Below are positions 38,563 through 47,461 of a stretch of DNA of 64,000 bases, one piece after another. The notes below the pieces were generated by a model, which ran no database searches, had not been told where the DNA came from, and saw nothing but the letters and a program-made list of their open reading frames with translations. The position numbers and the translations under genes are program-made. Location of the stretch: positions 6,816-70,815 of the forward strand of contig CAZSKN010000012.1 of NCBI GenBank assembly GCA_964607445.1, given 5' to 3'. Numbering within the stretch: the stretch's first letter is position 1; each line of letters opens with the position of its first letter. Source of the DNA: CALCKU01 sp964607445. Lineage in GTDB: Bacteria > Pseudomonadota > Alphaproteobacteria > Caulobacterales > Maricaulaceae.

Positions 38563-41220
38563 ATGAGCCGTTATAACGCCGCTGAAATCGAGCCTCGCTG
38601 GCAAAAGCTTTGGGATGAGGAAGACGTCTTTCGCGCCAACAATACGGGGGCGAAGAAATTCTATGCCCTTGAAATGTTCCCTTACCCGTCCGGTCGAATT
38701 CATATGGGTCATGTCCGTAATTATGCGATGGGCGATGTCGTCGCTCGTTATAAGAAAGCCCAAGGCTTTGACGTATTACACCCTATGGGATGGGATGCGT
38801 TTGGCATGCCTGCGGAAAATGCCGCAATTGATAATGGTGGCCACCCCAAAGATTGGACCTATAATAATATTACCGCCATGAAAGCGCCGCTCAAAAGATT
38901 GGGTTTTGCCTTTGACTGGTCACGCGAATTTGCGACCTGTGATACCGCCTATTATAAACAGCAACAGGCAATATTCTTAAAGTTTTTGGAAAAAGGCCTC
39001 GTCTACCGAAAAACCGCTAAGGTCAATTGGGATCCCGTTGACAATACAGTTTTAGCCAATGAACAAGTCATAGACGGTAAAGGCTGGCGCTCAGGGGCAG
39101 AGGTCGAGCAGCGCGACATGGATCAGTGGTTTTTTAAAATTACCCATTACGCCGAAGACCTGTTGGACGGATTAAAGGGGCTTGAGAATTGGCCAGAAAA
39201 AGTCCGAACCATGCAGGCCAATTGGATCGGACGCTCAGAAGGCCTAGAAATGCGATTTGCATGGGCAAGAGACAAATTTGATTCATATGGATTAAAAGCG
39301 TTTAAAACAGATGGGTCTTTTCAGCTTTCCGATGACACAAATTACCTGTCCGGGCTCGATGTTTTCACGACACGGCCCGACACATTATTTGGGGCGAGTT
39401 TTATAGCGCTTTCACCCGACCACCCTCTAACAAAACGTCTGGCAGACACGCACCCTGAGATTGAAAAATTTAGAACAGATTGCGCCAAAATCGGTACCGG
39501 CGAAGAAGCCATCGCCCAAGCTCCCAAACTGGGGTTGGATACAGGGTTACGTGTTAAGCACCCCTTTGACGATGCGAAAACCTTACCCGTCTGGATCGCG
39601 AATTTTGTCCTCATGGGATATGGCACAGGTGCGATTTTCGGCTGTCCAGCCCACGACCAACGCGATTTGGACTTTGCGCGTAAATATGATCTTGATGTTA
39701 TTCCTGTAGTCTTGCCGGAAGGTGAAGAAGCCGACACCTTTACCGTTGGCAATGAAGCCTATACAGGCGAAGGGACACTTTTTAATTCCGGCTTTTTAAA
39801 TGGTTTTAAGAAAGATGAAGCGATTGCTATTGCCATTGCCAAAATCCAGGATATGGGCTCAGGTAGAGGCATTACGCAATATCGCCTACGCGACTGGGGT
39901 GTGTCTCGGCAGCGATATTGGGGGTGCCCTATTCCCATTATCAAATGCGAGACGTGTGGGCCGCAAGCGGTTTCACAAGCCGATCTTCCCGTCGAACTTC
40001 CTTATGACATAAATTTCGACACACCGGGGAATCCACTCGATAGACACCCGACATTCCGGACCGGAACCCAGGAAAATCCGGTGACGTGCCCGAAATGCGG
40101 CGCTAAGGCTGAACGGGAAACCGATACGCTCGACACATTCGCAGATTCAAGCTGGTATTTCGCCCGTTTTGCGGGCGGACACGGCAATGACCAACCCGAT
40201 GACAAACCCTTTGACAAGGCTATAGCGTCAAGCTGGCTACCGGTAGATCAATATGTTGGCGGCGTTGAACATGCCGTTCTGCATCTGCTTTATGCCCGGT
40301 TTTTTACGCGCGGCCTGCGAGATTGCGGATTACTGGATTTACCCAGCGGCGAACCTTTTGCCGGACTGTTTACCCAGGGGATGGTCACGCATGCCGTCTA
40401 TACCGACAAAGAGGGAAATTATGTCATGCCCTCAGATGTTATCGAAGACGGTGACCAAGTTTTACATATTAAAACAAAAGCCCGCCTGACCAAAGGCGAC
40501 ATTGTCAAAATGTCCAAATCCAAGAAAAATGTCGTGGATCCCGATGATATAATTCAAGGCTATGGTGCGGACGTGGCCCGGTGGTTTGTGCTCTCAGATA
40601 GTCCACCAGAACGCGATGTAGAATGGACAGAAAGCGGTGTTATCGGCGCTTGGAGGTTTTCCAATAAAATTTGGGGACTTGTCAGCGATCTTCCTGATAG
40701 GCTGCCCGCTCCCGATACCGTCGCGAAAGACGCCCTTGGCGAAGCGTTGGAACTTCGCCGCTTTGCGCATAAAGCACTTGAAAAAATTACCATGGGTATT
40801 GAAAATTTTCGCTTCAATACCTCTGTCGCGCAAATTTACGAACTGACCAATAGGTTAAAGAAATATAAGGATAATGACGCCGCCAAAGCAGAGGCGCTTG
40901 GTATTCTTATTCGGACAATAGCACCCTTTATGCCCCATCTCGCCGAAGAGTGCTGGGCACGCATGGGCGGAAGCGGTCTGGTCTATCAGGCACCGTGGCC
41001 GCAATTTGACCCAAAACTCCTCATTGAAGATACACTCACACTGCCCGTGCAGATTAATGGTAAACGTCGCGCCGAAATTTCTATCGCCAAAGATATGGCG
41101 AAAGCGGATATTCAAGCCTTAGCTATGGCGGATGCAGCCGTCATTCGTACATTAGAAGGGCTGACAATTCGCAAAGTGATTATTGTCCCGGGCCGAATAA
41201 TCAATATAGTGGCAGGATGA
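38563..41220 (+). CDS. leuS: Leucyl-tRNA synthetase
   Basis: An 885-residue class I synthetase charging tRNA-Leu. The HIGH motif is HMGH (47-50, in PYPSGRIHMGHVRNY) and KMSKS is in KMSKSKKNVVDPDDI near 650. The editing domain (about 250-430) shows TTRPDTLFGASF and GYGTGAIFGCPAHDQRDLDFA. The zinc-like CxxC pairs CETCG and CPKCG are present. It overlaps lptE by 4 bp (ATGA), so the two are translationally coupled. The length is normal. Confidence 0.98.
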   Translation: MSRYNAAEIEPRWQKLWDEEDVFRANNTGAKKFYALEMFPYPSGRIHMGHVRNYAMGDVVARYKKAQGFDVLHPMGWDAFGMPAENAAIDNGGHPKDWTYNNITAMKAPLKRLGFAFDWSREFATCDTAYYKQQQAIFLKFLEKGLVYRKTAKVNWDPVDNTVLANEQVIDGKGWRSGAEVEQRDMDQWFFKITHYAEDLLDGLKGLENWPEKVRTMQANWIGRSEGLEMRFAWARDKFDSYGLKAFKTDGSFQLSDDTNYLSGLDVFTTRPDTLFGASFIALSPDHPLTKRLADTHPEIEKFRTDCAKIGTGEEAIAQAPKLGLDTGLRVKHPFDDAKTLPVWIANFVLMGYGTGAIFGCPAHDQRDLDFARKYDLDVIPVVLPEGEEADTFTVGNEAYTGEGTLFNSGFLNGFKKDEAIAIAIAKIQDMGSGRGITQYRLRDWGVSRQRYWGCPIPIIKCETCGPQAVSQADLPVELPYDINFDTPGNPLDRHPTFRTGTQENPVTCPKCGAKAERETDTLDTFADSSWYFARFAGGHGNDQPDDKPFDKAIASSWLPVDQYVGGVEHAVLHLLYARFFTRGLRDCGLLDLPSGEPFAGLFTQGMVTHAVYTDKEGNYVMPSDVIEDGDQVLHIKTKARLTKGDIVKMSKSKKNVVDPDDIIQGYGADVARWFVLSDSPPERDVEWTESGVIGAWRFSNKIWGLVSDLPDRLPAPDTVAKDALGEALELRRFAHKALEKITMGIENFRFNTSVAQIYELTNRLKKYKDNDAAKAEALGILIRTIAPFMPHLAEECWARMGGSGLVYQAPWPQFDPKLLIEDTLTLPVQINGKRRAEISIAKDMAKADIQALAMADAAVIRTLEGLTIRKVIIVPGRIINIVAG

Positions 41221-41732
41221 TGCGCACGTCTCTTATCTCCCTTATCGCCCTAACTTTATCCAGCTTAGGACTTTCGGCTTGCGGGTTTTCACCCGTGCAT
41301 GCCCCGTCAAGCCTTGCTCAAAAGGCCGCTTTTCAAGATATAGCCATTGAAGCCGTAGAATCCGGTCGCCCGTCAGATGACCAAAGTGCATTTTTTCTTA
41401 CACAGAGATTGCGCGACCGTCTTGGCGCAAATGGATCCAAACATATTTTACGAATCACACCGCGGCTCAGTCAAAGACGACTTGGGGTCAGCGGCGAAGA
41501 CGTCGCGTCCCGATATGATTTCGTCCTGACCACACGCTATGAATTACTTGATTCTAAATCCGGCGACATTTTGGATAAAGGTACAATCCGCAGCGTCTCC
41601 AGCTTTGGATCCCCAACAGATGCTTATGGGCAGCAAGCGTCTGAAACCAATGCCACACAAACAATTGCCAAAGACGCCGCTGACCGCCTGATTTTGAAAC
41701 TGGCACGTTATTATACAAAACCGTCTCCTTAA
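41217..41732 (+). CDS. lptE: LPS-assembly lipoprotein LptE
   Basis: A 171-residue outer-membrane lipoprotein partner of LptD. The lipobox is GLSACGFSPVHA. The remainder fits LptE/RlpB: TQRLRDRLG, TPRLSQRRLG and YDFVLTTRYELLDSKSGDILDKGTIRSVSSF. The start overlaps the leuS stop. It precedes holA, the conserved leuS-lptE-holA order. Confidence 0.9.
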   Translation: MMRTSLISLIALTLSSLGLSACGFSPVHAPSSLAQKAAFQDIAIEAVESGRPSDDQSAFFLTQRLRDRLGANGSKHILRITPRLSQRRLGVSGEDVASRYDFVLTTRYELLDSKSGDILDKGTIRSVSSFGSPTDAYGQQASETNATQTIAKDAADRLILKLARYYTKPSP

Positions 41733-41796
41733 CCCTGCCCTCTAATAACGGTATAGGCCGGCTCTTTCTTTCCACTCAGCCAATAATAAGCGTCTC

Positions 41797-42849
41797 ATGA
41801 AACTAACAGGATCACGCGCTGAAAAATTTCTCTCCGAACCCGGGGATCATATTATTGGTGTATTATTATTCGGGCCGGACAGAGGGCTTGTCAAAGAACG
41901 TTCGGAAAAACTATCCCGTAAATTTGTAACCGATCCTGAAGATGTATTCGCAACGACAATATTAACTTCAGATGATCTACAATCAGATCCGGCAAAGCTG
42001 TCAGATGAAATGGTCGCCATGTCATTATTAGGCGATTCCAGACTTGTGCGGATCCGGCTTGACCACGAACGTCCCGCGGCGGCCCTCTCCAAATCCATTA
42101 AAGCTTTTGATTCAAACCCCGAGCGGTGCGAGGCCCGACTTATTATCGAGGCCGGAGATATGACCCCTCGTTCTTCTATCCGCAAAACGTTTGAGGCCGC
42201 TGGGCATTTTGCCGCGATCGGTTGCTACGCCGCAAATCCTGCTGATATTGCCAATCTCATACGCAGTGAACTCTCCGCGTTAAATATCAGTATTGATCGC
42301 GACGCCGTAGATATCTGGGTGCCTTTACTGGCTGGGGATCGTAGCCTTCAAAAAAATGAAATTGAAAAAATAGCGCTTTATAAAGGTTTTGGCGCAGAAG
42401 ACGGCGCCGTCGTCACGCGTGAAGACGTTCTAGCATTAGCCGCAGGCGGCCAAAGCGCCTCTATAGATGAAATTATTATGGCCTCACTGAGTGGGCATAC
42501 CCAGCTTTGCGACTCTGCGTTTCAACGCGCCATAGCCGGCAAGGTGAATGCAGCCCTGATTTTAAGACGTTTGCAAAGCCACCTCTGTCGCTTATTAGAA
42601 GCTCGCGCCACTATCGAGAGCGGTGAGAGTACCCAAAGCGCAATGCGGGCATTACGTCCCCCCGTCTTTCGCATGCAAGAACGCAGCTTTTCGCAACATT
42701 TACAGCTATGGCCAAGCACAATGTTGCACAAAGCGCTTAACCAAACTTTGGAAACGGAGGCCACACTAAAATCTGCGGGCGCGCCCGTAAATGCCCTGAC
42801 GAGCCGCTTGCTTTTGGCTTTGGCTCGTTACGCCCGAAAACGACGATAG
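41797..42849 (+). CDS. holA: DNA polymerase III delta subunit
   Basis: A 350-residue clamp-loader subunit. It shows LFGPDRGLVKERSEKL, LLGDSRLVRIRL, LIIEAGDMTPRSSIRKTFE and the helical lid region LPLLAGDRSLQKNEIEKIALY. It opens the beta clamp with the tau/gamma and delta' subunits. It is the last gene of leuS-lptE-holA. Downstream lies a 15-bp tandem array before parB on the other strand. Confidence 0.93.
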   Translation: MKLTGSRAEKFLSEPGDHIIGVLLFGPDRGLVKERSEKLSRKFVTDPEDVFATTILTSDDLQSDPAKLSDEMVAMSLLGDSRLVRIRLDHERPAAALSKSIKAFDSNPERCEARLIIEAGDMTPRSSIRKTFEAAGHFAAIGCYAANPADIANLIRSELSALNISIDRDAVDIWVPLLAGDRSLQKNEIEKIALYKGFGAEDGAVVTREDVLALAAGGQSASIDEIIMASLSGHTQLCDSAFQRAIAGKVNAALILRRLQSHLCRLLEARATIESGESTQSAMRALRPPVFRMQERSFSQHLQLWPSTMLHKALNQTLETEATLKSAGAPVNALTSRLLLALARYARKRR

Positions 42850-42915
42850 TTTAGGCCTGTAAATAAGCGTGCAAGAGATAATATCTTCACCTATTTCGAC
42901 AGGCGGGCCTAGCGT

Positions 42916-43020
42916 TAAGCCCTTCATTTTTGAGCGCTTATTTCGTAAGTCCTGAACCCATAAGCCCTGAATCTTTAAGCCCTAAACCCTTGAACCCTTT
43001 ATTTCTGAGCGCTTAACCCA
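42916..43020. repeat. Seven degenerate 15-bp tandem units between holA and parB
   Basis: Seven consecutive 15-base units in exact register, each starting TAA or TGA on the plus strand. Examples are TAAGCCCTTCATTTT (42916), TAAGCCCTGAATCTT (42961), TAAGCCCTAAACCCT (42976) and TGAGCGCTTAACCCA (43006). The last unit runs over the parB stop codon (43013-43015). The function is unknown; it may be slippage-derived. Confidence 0.75.
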
Positions 43021-43999
43021 TTAAACGGCGAATAATTTCATCCAATTGTTCAGAGGTCTTATACTGAATACGCAATTCTCCATCCGGGCTTTTATGCCGC
43101 AAATCAACCGTTAACCCCAGAGCCTCCATAAGCTCGGTTTCGACAAGTCGTGTATCGGCATCTTTTTCAGGCTTAAGCTTTGGCAAGGATTTCGCATCTG
43201 ACTTCAATCGGCGAACCCAGTCTTCGGCCGCTCGCACAGACAGGCCTTTTGCAGCAATATCCTCGGCCATGGCCACCGGGTCAGGCGCTGCTATTATAGC
43301 GCGCGCATGGCCTGTACTAATCTTGCCTTGTTGTAAAAATTCTTGCGCTCGTTTTGGTAAAGTTAAAAGTCGTAACATATTAGCAATATGGGGGCGACTT
43401 TTACCGATAGCGCCCGCGATATCTTCCTGTGTGCGCCCAAACTGGTCAATCAAAGCGCGGTAAGCCAAAGCTTCTTCAATTGGATTAAGGTCAGCGCGCT
43501 GCACATTTTCAACAACCCCGACTTCTAAAACTTCCTGATCGGTCAAATCCCGAATCAAAACGGGCATAGCCGTCAAGCCAGCCTTTAAAGCCGCCTGCCA
43601 ACGGCGCTCACCCGCGACAATCTGATAATGTTTTTTTGCGTGGTTTATCTTTCGTGCAAGCGGTCTAACCAAAATGGGTTGCAATACGCCTTTATCCGAA
43701 ATGGAGTCTGTTAACTCTTGCAGTTTTTCCGGATCGAAATAACGGCGAGGCTGATCCGGATTACGCTCTAGCTGGTCAATTGCAATGGTAGACACAGCTC
43801 TTGAATCGGCCTTGCCGGTGCCAATGTCTTCACTTACAGATGGCTCGTCTCCTTTTACCATATCCATGGATTTGGGCTCAGTCACCTTTCCCGATTCCGT
43901 ATCTACAACAGGCGAGACATCCTGCATCAATGCAGAAAGCCCGCGCCCCAAGCCGCGATTGGAACTTGGTGTTGGTTTTGACTTCTTACCCTTAGACAT
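43013..43999 (-). CDS. parB: Chromosome-partitioning protein ParB
   Basis: A 328-residue CTP-dependent DNA clamp that loads at parS. The N-terminus is basic and carries GLGRGLSALMQD. The CTPase/nuclease-like fold shows NPDQPRRYFDPEKLQEL and the GERRWQAALKAG box. A helix-turn-helix (TQEDIAGAIGKSRPHIANMLRLLTLP) reads parS, and the C-terminus dimerises. AGG lies 7 bases before the ATG. It lies downstream of parA by 16 bp. Two perfect parS sites lie 1.4 and 3.4 kb away. Confidence 0.97.
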   Translation of the reverse strand: MSKGKKSKPTPSSNRGLGRGLSALMQDVSPVVDTESGKVTEPKSMDMVKGDEPSVSEDIGTGKADSRAVSTIAIDQLERNPDQPRRYFDPEKLQELTDSISDKGVLQPILVRPLARKINHAKKHYQIVAGERRWQAALKAGLTAMPVLIRDLTDQEVLEVGVVENVQRADLNPIEEALAYRALIDQFGRTQEDIAGAIGKSRPHIANMLRLLTLPKRAQEFLQQGKISTGHARAIIAAPDPVAMAEDIAAKGLSVRAAEDWVRRLKSDAKSLPKLKPEKDADTRLVETELMEALGLTVDLRHKSPDGELRIQYKTSEQLDEIIRRLMG

Positions 44000-44015
44000 A
44001 TGCTAACCTATTGTT

Positions 44016-44810
44016 TTAATTATCTAAATTTCCATTTCGTTTGGCATGTCTTGCTAAAACCTCTTTACCAAGTGCCATATAAGCTCTGGATCCCGCACAC
44101 TGGGGATCATACATCATAACAGGTTTTGCAAAACTTGGGGCTTCAGCAACACGCACATTTCGCGGGATCATGGTCTGAAACACAGCCCGTCCTAAATGTT
44201 GGCGCACATCTTCAACCACTTGGGCTGATAATCGATTTCGTGCATCATACATAGTCAACATTACACCATCGATAACCAAGCCGGGGTTTATATTGGCCTT
44301 AGCCATTTCGACGGTTTTCAAAAGCTGGCTTAATCCTTCCAAAGCAAAAAATTCGCATTGCAAAGGCACCAAGACAGAATGAGCCGCCGCCAATGCATTA
44401 ACCGTCAAAAGGTTTAAGGATGGCGGGCAATCTATAAGCACATAATCATATTTAGACAGCTCCGGCTCTAAAGCCTCCTTTAAGCGCCCTGTACGTCCCT
44501 CGGATGTTCCAATCTCCAGCTCTGCTCCAGAAAGATCAATATGTGACGGCACAAGACTTAATCCCGGCACAATTGTTTTTACAATAGCTTCTGCCAATGC
44601 AGTCCCGTCCACTAAAACATCATAAATGGTGATATCACGCTGCGCTTGGCCTATTCCTAACCCGGTAGACGCATTTCCTTGCGGGTCAATATCGAGCATA
44701 AGGACTTTTTTGCCCAGAAGCGTCAAGGCCGCGGCAAGATTGATTGTCGTCGTGGTTTTTCCGACGCCACCCTTCTGGTTTACAATCGCCATAATGCGCG
44801 TTGTCAACAT
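44016..44810 (-). CDS. parA: Chromosome-partitioning ATPase ParA
   Basis: A 264-residue Walker-type ATPase that moves ParB-bound origins. The deviant Walker A is NQKGGVGKTTT, then LLMDIDPQGNAS-like MLDIDPQGNASTGLG and VLIDCPPSLNLLTVNAL. I chose the ATG at 44810, with GGAG six bases upstream, over GTG 44816. It is 10 bp downstream of rsmG, in the usual mnmG-rsmG-parA-parB order. Confidence 0.97.
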   Translation of the reverse strand: MLTTRIMAIVNQKGGVGKTTTTINLAAALTLLGKKVLMLDIDPQGNASTGLGIGQAQRDITIYDVLVDGTALAEAIVKTIVPGLSLVPSHIDLSGAELEIGTSEGRTGRLKEALEPELSKYDYVLIDCPPSLNLLTVNALAAAHSVLVPLQCEFFALEGLSQLLKTVEMAKANINPGLVIDGVMLTMYDARNRLSAQVVEDVRQHLGRAVFQTMIPRNVRVAEAPSFAKPVMMYDPQCAGSRAYMALGKEVLARHAKRNGNLDN

Positions 44811-44820
44811 ATTCACTCCG

Positions 44821-45480
44821 TTAGACGGCTTTAGGCTCTAGGCCGGTAATTTTCAACAAAACACCCGCCGGATTAGATTGGCTGGTTATTTTTTCCACGT
44901 TGAATGTCCAGTAATTTTGCGCTTCCGTCAATTCCTCTGCAGCGCTCTCACCTTTTAAAAACAACCCGATTGTCTTTTTGGACCAAAATGGCTGTGCATA
45001 AGTAAACAAAAGCGGTAGCGGCGCAAACGCGCGTGCTGTAATCACATCATAAGGCGATGGCGGAATATTTTCGATACGTTGTGATAACGCCGTTGCAGGC
45101 AGGCCAATTTCCCGAATAACCGTGCGGAGAAAATTGGTTTTTTTGCCAACGGCCTCAACAAGTGTAACATGCGGCGTCGTTTCAACCCCTGTATTTTGCG
45201 TAGCCAGACTCCGGTGTTTAAATGCAATCGCTACGGCCAGGCCCGGAAACCCTGCGCCTGAGCCTAAATCTAAAACCGAAGTGACCTCTTTTGGAAAGTT
45301 TTCACATATCTGCCATGAATCCAAGGCATGGCGTTGCCAAAACGCCGCTATAGCTGCGTGAGAGACCAGGTTAATACGTCTATTCCATTTGATGAGAAGT
45401 TGGTGCCAAACTTCGAAATCTGCTAATGTTTCACGTGAAACAGTTGTATCTGCAACAAAATGTGTCCGAGTATACGCCAT
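44821..45480 (-). CDS. rsmG: 16S rRNA (guanine527-N7)-methyltransferase RsmG
   Basis: A 219-residue SAM methyltransferase of the small ribosomal subunit. Motif I is VLDLGSGAGFPGLAVAI and HVTLVEAVGKKTNFLRTV follows. ALDSW and RRINLVSH are typical of the N-terminal region. Codons for VSRET near residue 14 contain a perfect parS site, so the sequence is under double constraint. It lies 5 bp after mnmG. Confidence 0.95.
   Translation of the reverse strand: MAYTRTHFVADTTVSRETLADFEVWHQLLIKWNRRINLVSHAAIAAFWQRHALDSWQICENFPKEVTSVLDLGSGAGFPGLAVAIAFKHRSLATQNTGVETTPHVTLVEAVGKKTNFLRTVIREIGLPATALSQRIENIPPSPYDVITARAFAPLPLLFTYAQPFWSKKTIGLFLKGESAAEELTEAQNYWTFNVEKITSQSNPAGVLLKITGLEPKAV
45427..45442. promoter_or_regulatory. 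parS site inside rsmG
   Basis: TGTTTCACGTGAAACA, the perfect 16-bp parS consensus shared by most chromosomal ParB systems. It lies within the rsmG reading frame and encodes part of VSRET near the N-terminus. Confidence 0.95.
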
Positions 45481-45485
45481 AAGCC

Positions 45486-47348
45486 CTAGGCTGATTTTTT
45501 CACAAAGGCAAGAAGCGCGGTTAAAGCCCCATGGGTAACACCTTCTATCCGCGCAGCTTGGCCCAAAGTTGCGGGACGTGTCGCCATAAGCTTTTCACGC
45601 ACCTCATTAGACATACCGCCAATTTCAAGATAGTCCAATGTCTCTGGCAGGCGTAGCCCTTCATCCCGCCGGAACGCCGCAATATCTTGCGCTTGCCGTT
45701 CAATATACCCTGCATAGAGCGCTTCTATTTCAAGCTGTTGGCGCGCATGTTGTGGAATATCCGTTAATTCCGGCCAAACGGGAATGAGATCAGCAAATTT
45801 CACATCGGGATAGGCCAATAAATCCATTACTGACCGCCTTACACCGTCAGCATTTACCCGAATATTGTGCTTGGATAGGACATTAGGCGTGTGTTTTAAT
45901 CTGGAAGCGGTATTTTTAGCCGCTTCCAGCTCTTTTTTCTTGAGCTTAAAGGCTTCGGCGCGGTCCGGAGCCACACAACCGATGGCCGACCCCAAGGCAG
46001 TAAGTCGTTGATCTGCATTATCTGACCGCAGGAAAAGACGATATTCCGCCCGACTCGTAAACATACGGTATGGCTCTGTTACGCCTTTAGTGATCAAATC
46101 GTCAATCATAACACCTATATAGGCTTGAGATCGGTCTAGAATAAATGGATTGTCTCCACGCACCGCCAAAGCCGCGTTAAGTCCTGCCATAAGGCCTTGT
46201 GCCGCGGCCTCTTCATATCCTGTCGTTCCGTTAATTTGCCCCGCAAAATAAAGACCGCCCAGCTTACGGGTCTCAAGCGTAGCGCGTAATTCGCGCGGAT
46301 CTACATAATCATATTCAATCGCATAACCATAGCGTTGCACCTCAACCGACTCTAATCCTCGAATAGAGCGCAAAAACGCGTCTTGAACGTCAATTGGCAA
46401 AGAGCTTGAAATACCATTTGGGTATACCGTATCTCCGTCGGGATTGCCGGGCAGGCCTTCTGGTTCCAAGAATATCTGATGCGCATTACGGTCGGCAAAC
46501 CGGACGACCTTATCCTCAATTGACGGGCAATAGCGCGGCCCTCGCCCAGATATACTGCCGTTATAAACAGATGATTTATTTATGTTTTTTTGAATAATCG
46601 CATGTGTTTTTTCATTTGTGTGCGTAATTGCACAGCTAACTTGCGCTATCTGTATTTTCGGCGTCATATATGAGAAGGGGACAGGGTCACAATCAGCGGC
46701 TTGTTGATCTAATATATCCCAATTAAGAGATGATTTCGTCAAACGCGCTGGCGTTCCCGTCTTAAGCCGCCCCATCTTAAATCCAAGATCATATAATCTA
46801 TCTGACAGCCCAATCGCAGGTGCCTCGCCATGCCGACCAGCAGGTGTACGCACCTCGCCTATGTGAATAACGCCCTTTAAAAAGGTTCCCGTTGTCAAAA
46901 CCACCCGCTCTGAAGCCCATTCTGTCCCATCGTCTGTGACAACACCTTTGACCCGCCCGCCTTTAACGACAAGGTCTTCAACAGCCAAAGCCTTAATGGA
47001 AAGATTGTCATAAGTGGTGAGTGTGGTCTGCATGGCCTTTTTATAGAGCCATCTATCACTTTGGGTTCGCGGGCCGTGCACAGCCGGCCCTTTAGAACGA
47101 TTTAGCAATCGAAACTGTATTCCGGATGCGTCTGCGACCTTGGCCATAACACCATCTAACGCATCTATCTCGCGTACTAAGTGCCCTTTACCCAAACCTC
47201 CAATAGCCGGATTACACGACATTTCGCCTAAGGTTTCAATCTTATGCGTTAAAAGAAGCGTTTTAGCGCCCATCCGGGCAGAGGCTGATGCAGCCTCACA
47301 GCCTGCATGTCCGCCACCAATAATAATGACATCCCAAGATCGGGACAT
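45486..47348 (-). CDS. mnmG: tRNA uridine-34 carboxymethylaminomethyl-modification enzyme MnmG
   Basis: A 620-residue FAD enzyme working with MnmE on U34 of certain tRNAs. It has the FAD motif DVIIIGGGHAGCEAA, SCNPAIGGLGKGHLVREIDALDG, and the C-terminal GITHPADI-like GMSNEVREKL region. I chose the ATG at 47348 because GGAGG sits just before it; the ATG at 47360 is upstream of that site. It follows mnmE after a 113-bp spacer with a parS site. Confidence 0.97.
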   Translation of the reverse strand: MSRSWDVIIIGGGHAGCEAASASARMGAKTLLLTHKIETLGEMSCNPAIGGLGKGHLVREIDALDGVMAKVADASGIQFRLLNRSKGPAVHGPRTQSDRWLYKKAMQTTLTTYDNLSIKALAVEDLVVKGGRVKGVVTDDGTEWASERVVLTTGTFLKGVIHIGEVRTPAGRHGEAPAIGLSDRLYDLGFKMGRLKTGTPARLTKSSLNWDILDQQAADCDPVPFSYMTPKIQIAQVSCAITHTNEKTHAIIQKNINKSSVYNGSISGRGPRYCPSIEDKVVRFADRNAHQIFLEPEGLPGNPDGDTVYPNGISSSLPIDVQDAFLRSIRGLESVEVQRYGYAIEYDYVDPRELRATLETRKLGGLYFAGQINGTTGYEEAAAQGLMAGLNAALAVRGDNPFILDRSQAYIGVMIDDLITKGVTEPYRMFTSRAEYRLFLRSDNADQRLTALGSAIGCVAPDRAEAFKLKKKELEAAKNTASRLKHTPNVLSKHNIRVNADGVRRSVMDLLAYPDVKFADLIPVWPELTDIPQHARQQLEIEALYAGYIERQAQDIAAFRRDEGLRLPETLDYLEIGGMSNEVREKLMATRPATLGQAARIEGVTHGALTALLAFVKKSA

Positions 47349-47430
47349 AAACGCCTCCATTAATGCCGCTCGCCTATATCGTGTTATTATAAGAGAGTCG
47401 ACAAAAACCCTTAAGAACGGGGATAAAACC

Positions 47431-47454
47431 CCAATGTTTCACGTGAAACATTGG
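47431..47454. promoter_or_regulatory. parS site in the mnmE-mnmG spacer
   Basis: The 16-bp parS core TGTTTCACGTGAAACA occupies 47435-47450. The symmetry extends four more bases on each side (CCAA / TTGG), giving a perfect 24-bp palindrome. A small GGGG/CCCC hairpin lies next to it at 47419-47432. Confidence 0.95.
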
Positions 47455-47461
47455 GCAAACG

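Noticed and set aside
42916..43020. 15-bp array as a CRISPR or as iterons of a plasmid-type origin
   Set aside because: Units abut with no spacers and are degenerate; no rep gene is near. It is kept only as a tandem repeat.
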